DNA from: Ichthyosporea sp. XGB-2017a
Taxonomy: Eukaryota > Opisthokonta > Ichthyosporea
Length of the DNA: 64,000 nt
Reading direction: 5' to 3'
Assembly: GCA_002811675.1 (NCBI GenBank)
Contig: PDIM01000048.1
Coordinates: forward strand, 1-64,000
Shown: positions 55,401-64,000 of the stretch, in pieces
Layout of the letters: each line of letters begins with the position of its first letter
Position numbering within the stretch: the first letter of the stretch is position 1
Notes under the pieces: generated by a model
Told to the model about the DNA's origin: nothing
The model's database searches: none
Seen by the model: the letters and a program-made list of their open reading frames with translations, nothing else
Made by a program: the position numbers and the translations under genes

Positions 55401-55670
55401 AAGCATCCATTGAAAGTGACGCAGTGGAGTATTCTGTTCGTGGAGATAAGCATATGGGCCTTCTGGTTTCAAAGAAGGGATTAACTCTGGCTTATGAGCC
55501 TGCCGAAGGGCTTTTTCGACAGAACCAATTTTAATAACACCAGGTGACTGAGAACAGAAAGATCTCTTATGCCTCAAAAAGGATCCCCGCGTCAACAACC
55601 CATAAAGGTCACAACGATACAAAGAGGAGATGCGGCCCATCCTTCCGGTCACACACCCCCGTCCAAGCAT
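49497..55670 (-). CDS. VWA8: Mitochondrial AAA+/von Willebrand factor A protein VWA8
   Basis: Six exons: 52674-55670, 52426-52577, 52102-52332, 49961-52013, 49681-49868 and 49497-49602. All five introns (78-96 nt) are GT-AG and keep frame, giving 1908 residues, almost the human length. The N-terminus is a basic mitochondrial presequence. Three AAA+ ATPase modules follow: the first has a degenerate P-loop (GSPGPLRRS), the second GEKGVGKSA, the third GNQGVGKNK, each with acidic DG/DE Walker B-like motifs. The C-terminal third ends in a VWA domain with the MIDAS motif VDCSGSM and later LSDANLD. VWA8 is a matrix-side dynein-like ATPase of poorly known function. The exon structure was rebuilt by eye from splice signals and conserved protein. 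Confidence 0.93.
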
Positions 55671-56323
55671 TCCCCTGCTAGTCCGTGATCACGCAGCCCA
55701 ACACCAACCCAGCTATAAACTATTTGCACCTTCGCTTCCAAATACACAAAGGAAAGCTTGCTCGACCCAAGTGCCAATGGGGATGCGCTACAATCACAAC
55801 ACTCCAATGTTCTTCACAGCTCCTCATAGTGTACACAATTCAGGAATAGCACTATTAGAGCGGGGACCATCAGCTGGTCCACTCACCATAATGTACGCAC
55901 ACGGCATTGGCTGAAAGGTTTGGCAGTTGCCAAATACTATTTGCTCTGTGCAGGTAACTCTTCTACATAGCGAGTTGCTCTTGCCTTCTGTGGTCCCCAT
56001 GCCGAAGACACTTCACTAATGCTGTTGATGAGCGCTATAAACTGCTATATCTTTAAACTTTATTATTGTGTGCTTTTTGACGTCTTTGTCATTACTTAAA
56101 TTACAATTACAACTGTGTGCATAAGGATACCCAGGTGAGAACTTAAATAACAACAAAATACAAATCTCTCAAAACCCAGCTCCATACTTTCTTCTTATCA
56201 ACCTGCAGGAGAAAAAAATCCAGAGCATACTTCTGCTAAAATCCCACTTCCAGCTGTACAAAAGTAGTAACAAACGCAAAGCCTGTTGCCCAACTTACCG
56301 GAAGTGAGAACAAACTCAAACGT
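55671..56323. other. VWA8 promoter side and DDX3 3' region with a possible 3' UTR intron
   Basis: On the minus strand GTAAGT at 56298 and CTGCAG ending at 56203 could bound a 96-nt intron in the DDX3 3' UTR, 25 nt after the stop. A minus-strand AATAAA at 56059-56064 would then end the transcript. No coding signal. Confidence 0.4.
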
Positions 56324-58430
<2,107 letters not shown>

Positions 58431-59639
58431 AGATAAAAATAAAAACTGGGACAACTTAAAGTCCACGAAAAAACTACTTTCTTCTTAGAAAAAAAAAGAC
58501 AAAAAAAAAACCAAAGAATACCACACAAAAAGCAAGAGCTCAAATCAAATCCACTCAAAATATTCTAATCACACACTCGAGTAAAGCAGTCAATTAGAGG
58601 TAGTTTAAGTTTCTGGAGATTCACACACTTGTCCTAGGCCAGTATACAAATATCAATAACAGTCAATGTTGATTCAATAACAATAAATCCAAATCTAACA
58701 TTATAATATCTGCCCCCCCCCCAGCTTGTCCCTCGGCCTGGAAAGGGGGTAGCTAGTACGCGGCCACTCGATCATCACCCTCCCCTCCTCTACTGGACTC
58801 CCCATACTAATATTATTGAGGCCCGGGACCAGTCCAATATGAAGATAATCATAATTATTCCTACTCTATGGAAAGGCCAATACATAAGGCCACTCAAATA
58901 GCAGTCCAGAGCACGAGGGCTATCCCATACTGAACTCTACTGAACTTGGTCCATGCATGGTCGACACAGCTCTAGCTAGAGAGTAGACTACAGTAGAGTA
59001 GAGCTGCCGGGCCATAATTATAGTATTTTTTAGTTTCAAATTCCTTTACTGGAATGTTACTCTCGGGAATCCCAACTGTTATGTTGATGCCCGATGCTCC
59101 TACTAATAAATAAAGGCTGACTGCCTGCTATGTCCTTTTTGCCAGAAAGCTATGACCTTTACATTTCAGTCTCCCTTTTCGAGTCCTCAACAGTAACAAA
59201 GGCTACTAGAATAAATAAGAGAATGACAATACTTTTTCAATCGAGCCTACACGACTACACATTTTTTGCTTTTTAACTATAAGTGGGGGTTTATCAAAAT
59301 TCCAAAAGCATGAATCACTTAAGCTCTTCAAACTTTTATTCCCATAAAGTTAATGGCAACACTATTCAATTTGACAACGTGTGCTCAGTTCACAAGTTAT
59401 AAAGCGAAGTTCTCTTGCGCTTCTGCAGCTATCTTCGCATTGCTCTCTCGGTATATATGTTTATATTTTCTTCTAAACGCCAGTGCAATGATATTCAAGT
59501 CCTATTCATAATAAGCCGAGATAACTCGACTCGCTCGGAATTATCGACCAAAGCAGATAATACAAGTAACACATATTTATGTGCGACTCCAGTGCCGATG
59601 ACAATAGCTCCGCATGGGCCCTTCACATGCCTCGGTGGG
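58431..59639. other. Divergent promoter region of DDX3 and the NDRG-like gene
   Basis: About 1.2 kb, with a C10 run near 58715 and CTAG-rich sequence near 58960-59010. No coding region supported; an open frame at 59415-59696 does not start with ATG and has no motif. Confidence 0.4.
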
Positions 59640-61176
59640 ATGAGTGAGTCTAACATGAGCCATCAATGGTCGGTGTCCATTCAATGTCTTTGGTAGTTCT
59701 TGTTGGTTCCTCCTCTATACATCACTGTGCCATGGTACATATAACATATCTCGATAGCAGCAGCTGATTCATCAATGAAATAATTACTGTAATAATTTAG
59801 CAATTATTAACCCGCGTTGATAGAAATTATTTTACAAAATAAATTGTAGTGTTTGCGGTCGCCTTGATAATATTCGGTACTCGGGGTGTTTGCTGTGCAG
59901 ATTGGGATTTATTTCAAGAAATGTTTGGAAATATGTGTGACGAAAAGCATCTTGTGGAGTTGAAAGGCATAGGGACTGATTGCTCTTTTTCTAATGCCGC
60001 CGAGGAACGGGTACAGGGGCTTTCAGCCACCGATGAATGCCATTTTGTTACAACAGCTCTTGGAAACTGTCGCGTGTATGTGCAGGGTGATAAATCAAAA
60101 AAGGCGCTGCTGACCTTTCACGATATTGGCACCACTTTTGAAACATGCTTCACTGGTTTCTTTGGATTTCCTCTCACTAGCCAGCTACTCGATCTTTACT
60201 GTGTCTATAATATATGCGCCCCAGGTCATCATCCTCTTGGAGCTGATATCCACAAAGGGGAAAGTTATTCTCAAACAACCGAAGTATATGCATCATTTAC
60301 TCTGTGGGATCTTGCTTCTGTAGTGACTGATGTGACGGAGTATTTTAATCTTACCCGTGTGCTTTTGTTTGGTGTAGGAGCTGGTGCTGATGTTTTGTTG
60401 CGGTATGCGATTAAGAATGATAAAAAAGTGAGGGGAATAATCCTCATTGGAGGGGATCCATGTAGAGCGTGCTATTCTGAATGGGGCTATTTTAAGGTAA
60501 GCACATAATGGCGCTTGTAGGATGATATTGAATGATTCATAGTAATTAAATTTATTGCTGCCTTGTGAAGGGAGGGATTTTGCAAATGAAAGCCTTGGGT
60601 GTGAATGAGTTGGCGGTTAATCAATTCATGTTCAGATTTTTGGGTTCTTATTGCATTGAGAACAACATTGACATTGCCAATAGCTGCAAGGCTGACATCA
60701 AAAGCACATTGAGCAATTCTGTGTCTAGTGCATGTGAGTATTTTAGTGTCAATGTATTGGTTTTTTGTTAACTTGTATTTCTAACATTTCTGCAGGCAAT
60801 TATGTGGAAGCGGAAATTGCCAGAGACGATATATCGAATGAACTGTCTTCCCTGAGTTGCAGAATGTTGCTTTTAGCTGGAGCCCAATCCCCATTTTATC
60901 AGGCGTCTTTGAAGATCAAGACACAGCTGAAGCCAGAGCAAGTTTCGTGGATAAAGGTATGTTTTTTCTTTCATTTTGGAACTAAATGAAGTTTGTCAAG
61001 CAAGGAAAAGAAACTGCTTACTAATCCTTATGAAAAAAATATAGGTCAGTGAAGCTGGTATGTTTGTCCATGAAGAACAGCCCGCCAAAGCTTTTACTGC
61101 AATCAAGCTATTTCTAGAGTCTGTTGCTGGGGATAGCACAGAAGTCCACGCTCTAAGGAAAATGAGGGCTTCGTAG
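59640..61176 (+). CDS. NDRG-like alpha/beta-hydrolase-fold protein with a signal peptide
   Basis: Five-exon model: 59640-59643, 59850-60496, 60571-60733, 60796-60956 and 61045-61176, giving 368 residues, the usual NDRG length. Exon 1 contributes only ATG A; its donor A|GTGAGT and the acceptor TTGTAG|TG make MMFAVALIIFGTRGVCCADWD, a clear signal peptide. NDRG signatures: KALLTFHDIG then CFTGFF, APGHHPLGAD, DLASVVTDVTEYFNLTRVLLFGVGAGADVLLRYAIKN and the C-terminal EAGMFVHEEQP. Catalytic Ser is absent (GVGAGA), as in the family, so no hydrolase activity is expected. Several extra Cys in the N-terminal part suit a lumenal or secreted protein. Exon 1 is the least certain part. Confidence 0.85.
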
Positions 61177-61219
61177 CCCGTAGGTACGCATAAAGGCTTT
61201 GACCGAACTCCCAGCGTCT

Positions 61220-61225
61220 TTTATT
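61220..61225 (-). terminator. Poly(A) signal AATAAA of ATG3
   Basis: Minus-strand AATAAA 71 nt past the ATG3 stop and about 44 nt from the NDRG stop on the other strand. Confidence 0.45.
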
Positions 61226-61296
61226 TAAATACCTTTTGGCTCAACATAGAGACTATCTCTTTCTTCACCCTCCCAGGCACGTCCTTTTTTAACTTA

Positions 61297-62547
61297 TTAC
61301 ATTGAAAATTCCCTGGTGAAATCATATTCGATTGTGGGAATGACAGACTGAACAAATTTTAGAAAAACCATTAAATACATGTGAACTCCAAAGTCATTAT
61401 TTCCCGAACTCTCAACGTTTTGAAGAATCTTTTTCATTACATTCGCGTGTCTACACGGATGAATTGATGCCATATTCAGAGGAAGATGTGGATGGGCTTC
61501 TATAGTGACAGTTTTCTTAGCATGATCCGCACTTAAATCTTCAAACATCTGCTTAACTTCTAAAGGCTCAGAATTCTAGTGAAAATCGCACAAATAAATA
61601 TGTTAGCACCCATGACTGAAGTTGCCATTACGAACAAAGTCACTTACTTCATTGTATCCAAACAGCCACAGTCTTGGAGTTTGATAATATTTGTCATATG
61701 TGATGGATAAATCATAAGTTCTCGTTTTAAGAATGTTGTCGTCTTTCTTAGAAGAAGGCTCAGCGGTAACCAAGGCCCCCTAAGAGTTAAAAAAAAGAAA
61801 AAAAAAAACAGCCCAACAATAAATCAGCATATAGTCAAGCTATAAATCAATTCAAGATTCCCTCTATTCGCACTTACAGCGTCGTCTTCTACGAGATTTT
61901 CATCTTCGAAATCGTCAATATCCGGGATTGACTCTGCATCACTATCTTCGTTATTCCCTTCAGGCTCATCATTTTGAATGTCAACGTTTTTACTAATAGA
62001 CATTTCTGACACAATTTCTTCCAGTTCATCAGTTTTCCCAGAGGTAGCTCCTTCTAAAAATTCAAAAAATACAAGTTAATCGACGTTCCACCCATTACAC
62101 CCACAGTACATATCTTATACTTCGAAAGCAAGTTACTTACCATCTGTGTGGTAAGTTTCAATCCAGCCATCATCGTCATTTTCGTCAACTGCCCCCGCAA
62201 CTGTACGCTCTGCCGAATCCGCATAAATCTGTTTCACTCTTTTAAAGCAAGGAACATTACGAGTTGTCAGAAACTGTTTATCTGGCGGAAGGTAAGGACG
62301 CCTCTGTTTTTCTTCACCACTTTCCCTGTACATATTACTTATTTAGTCATTGCCTCCTTTGCAAACAAAAAAAAATAAAAAGTTCCATAAAGTTTCATAC
62401 TCACCATGTCCATGTGGGACACCTGTACACCAAAAAATCCCCAGCCACCACAAACTCTTCTGGTGTCAGAACCCCCGTTTCCCTGAACTTTGAATTCTTC
62501 AAAACTGGAGTGATAGACTCCCCAATAGAATGAAGAAAGCTTTGCAT
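61297..62547 (-). CDS. ATG3: Autophagy E2-like enzyme ATG3
   Basis: Five exons: 62405-62547, 62141-62325, 61878-62053, 61648-61779 and 61297-61575; introns of 79, 87, 98 and 72 nt, all GT-AG and in phase. The product has 304 residues, close to the family length of about 310. It begins [21 protein letters not shown], followed by [24 protein letters not shown], then [15 protein letters not shown] flexible acidic region (exon 3) comes before [26 protein letters not shown]. The catalytic Cys lies in [14 protein letters not shown]. The C-terminus is [22 protein letters not shown]3 transfers ATG8/LC3 to phosphatidylethanolamine in autophagosome formation. Convergent with the NDRG gene, stops 120 nt apart. 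Confidence 0.96.
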
Positions 62548-63000
62548 GTTTAAGATGCTATTTAAAAACTAAAGTGAAGGCAGAAAGTAATTTCACTTTC
62601 AAAAATCGATTCAAGAAGTAGAAGCAACACTACAGTGTGAAATGTCCAGATGGATACTAAGCCCAAAATCTATACTGTGAAAAGAAGGGTGGCTAAGATG
62701 TATACAAGAAGTGCGGCACCAGTAAATCAAAATCTAAGACAGCAACTAACTAACTCCTCACAGATATTCTCACCAGTAGTAGTCTATACCCAATGCAGAT
62801 GTACAAATGTGAACCCCAATACAGCACACACACACAGCTTAAATCTACAAATCCAAGTCTGAGCTTGAACTAGAGCTACCTGCAATGGTCACTGGCTCTA
62901 ATTGTTTTGTAATTTGGAAATGAGGCCCCAAACACACACAGCTTGATAATAATACTATGATCAAAGGAAGATCTTGTAATAACCCTAATAACCCCTGCGG
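62548..63000. repeat. Left copy of a contig-end duplication (62649-63000) and ATG3 upstream region
   Basis: 62649-63000 (352 nt) recurs after the gap at 63101-63428 (328 nt). The copies differ by a 32-nt segment present only here (62764-62795), an 8-nt segment present only in the other copy (63307-63314) and at least one substitution (acaaatg versus acaattg). No coding signal is convincing. Confidence 0.85.
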
Positions 63001-63100
63001 NNNNNNNNNNNNNNNNNNNNNNNNNNNNNNNNNNNNNNNNNNNNNNNNNNNNNNNNNNNNNNNNNNNNNNNNNNNNNNNNNNNNNNNNNNNNNNNNNNNN
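63001..63100. other. Assembly gap (100 N)
   Basis: Exactly 100 undetermined bases, the usual placeholder for a scaffold gap of unknown size. Confidence 0.99.
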
Positions 63101-63428
63101 GATGGATACTAAGCCCAAAATCTATACTGTGAAAAGAAGGGTGGCTAAGATGTATACAAGAAGTGCGGCACCAGTAAATCAAAATCTAAGACAGCAACTA
63201 ACTAACTCCTCACAGCAGATGTACAATTGTGAACCCCAATACAGCACACACACACAGCTTAAATCTACAAATCCAAGTCTGAGCTTGAACTAGAGCTACC
63301 TGCAATTATAAGCTGGTCACTGGCTCTAATTGTTTTGTAATTTGGAAATGAGGCCCCAAACACACACAGCTTGATAATAATACTATGATCAAAGGAAGAT
63401 CTTGTAATAACCCTAATAACCCCTGCGG
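63101..63428. repeat. Right copy of the contig-end duplication
   Basis: Near-identical to 62649-63000; the left copy stops precisely at the gap (ccctgcgg) while this copy continues into unique sequence. This is what two unmerged alleles or overlapping contig ends look like. Confidence 0.85.
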
Positions 63429-63683
63429 TTGTTACTTGTTGGTTACAAATTAGCGCTGTTCCGGATGGGAAAGGCCATCAGCAATCAGACATGTAAGTTG
63501 TAACATGTTCATCATACTTCATAGTCCTCGTTATTTTTCCATTTCCAAGGTATTTTACAGCCTCCCCCTCTATTCTCTTGACTCTTCCCATTGCGGTCTG
63601 TGGTCTAATTATTGTAACTTGTTTGAACTATTGGAAGTGTATTCATTTCGATTTATGGTTTGTGGAATCTAGGAATTGGAACA
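63429..63683. other. Upstream region of SPRYD7
   Basis: Probable promoter and leader of the SPRYD7 gene; no other feature recognised. Confidence 0.4.
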
Positions 63684-64000
63684 ATGGGTAACTGCTTAGA
63701 CTGTATTTACTCTGGTAATCCAGGGTCAGAAGACTACAATGGCGGCATGAAGACTTCCCCGGCGGTCGAGTTAGACATGCGTTACATGGGCAAAGATTGT
63801 GTACTTGTGAAGAACAATTCGAGAGTGTGTGGAAATGGTGGCACCCTTGCAAATGCCCCAATTGTTCAAGACAAAGCCTATTTTGAAGTTACAATTCAAG
63901 CCAAAGGTGTTTGGGGTGTTGGGGTCGCTTCCCGAGATGTGAATCTCGACAATGTCCCAATGGGGGCTTGTAAGAGCAGTTGGGTGCTGCGGAGTGATTC
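63684..64000 (+). CDS. SPRYD7: SPRY-domain protein SPRYD7, N-terminal part (cut by window end)
   Basis: Open from ATG 63684 to the window edge, about 105 codons. MGNCLDC is a classic N-myristoylation/palmitoylation start. The body matches SPRYD7: VELDMRYMGKDCVLVKN, then RVCGNGGTLANAPIVQDKAYFEV and GVWGVGVASRDVNLDNVPMG, followed by the start of the next strand. SPRYD7 consists of little more than a SPRY beta-sandwich; its cellular role is poorly known. The C-terminal half is beyond the window, so completeness and introns cannot be judged. Confidence 0.88.
   Translation, partial: MGNCLDCIYSGNPGSEDYNGGMKTSPAVELDMRYMGKDCVLVKNNSRVCGNGGTLANAPIVQDKAYFEVTIQAKGVWGVGVASRDVNLDNVPMGACKSSWVLRSD

Noticed and set aside
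59415-59696. 93-codon + strand frame before the NDRG-like gene
   Set aside because: No ATG start and no motif; its only useful part is the ATG A next to GTGAGT at 59640, in another frame.
62650-63293. Small basic ORF (about 65-70 codons) present in both copies next to the gap
   Set aside because: The copies diverge by indels that change the frame, with no motif and no exon context; it is better explained as non-coding sequence at duplicated contig ends.

Overview
This window is eukaryotic nuclear DNA. Its genes have GT-AG introns, run on both strands with no operon-like logic, carry AATAAA poly(A) signals shortly after their stop codons, and encode typical eukaryotic housekeeping proteins (SRP54, DDX3/Ded1, IWS1, senataxin/Sen1, NOP16, UQCRH, COA7, ATG3, VWA8). 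IFT56 and a Tctex1-type dynein light chain mean the organism has cilia or flagella. A full PDZ-SH3-guanylate kinase MAGUK protein, together with SPRYD7, NDRG and an EPLIN/LIMD2-like LIM protein, points to Holozoa. A hybrid-type histidine kinase, a berberine-bridge-type FAD oxidase and very low intron density argue against an ordinary animal. My best guess is a unicellular flagellated holozoan (choanoflagellate-like or a relative); this is inference. The genome is compact: about 25 genes in 64 kb, many long genes uninterrupted, and introns mostly 60-210 nt.

Layout. 1-4790 is accessory DNA with a probable decayed Ty3/gypsy-type pol fragment and a Ser/Pro-rich repeat ORF. 4793-18709 holds an FAD oxidoreductase gene interrupted by one in-frame TGA, a GT32 glycosyltransferase, a PAS-GAF histidine kinase, a GH38 alpha-mannosidase carrying an inserted multi-pass membrane region, and an ATP-grasp ligase. 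18710-21030 is empty. 21031-29371 holds a LIM protein, IWS1 and Sen1. 30244-34606 holds two unrecognised proteins. 35228-40624 holds the ciliary pair IFT56 and DYNLT2B, then the MAGUK. 41004-45456 holds a TraB protein, a glucose-6-phosphate 1-epimerase and SRP54. 46320-55670 holds three mitochondrial genes (UQCRH, COA7, VWA8) with NOP16 among them. 56324-64000 holds DDX3, an NDRG-like protein with a signal peptide, ATG3, an assembly gap flanked by a duplicated contig end, and the start of SPRYD7.

The points most worth checking are: (1) GH38 alpha-mannosidase with about six transmembrane helices inserted in its C-terminal beta domain; (2) two candidate 31-nt introns, in the MAGUK and SEN1 genes, sharing the same length and similar ends, one of which gives the MAGUK its only plausible start codon; (3) extreme 3'-end compaction, including stop codons inside AATAAA and a MAGUK poly(A) signal lying antisense in the last codons of DYNLT2B; (4) an NDRG protein predicted to be secreted; (5) a TGA at a conserved Trp of the FAD oxidase. 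All splice models are read by eye from the sequence and lack transcript support.
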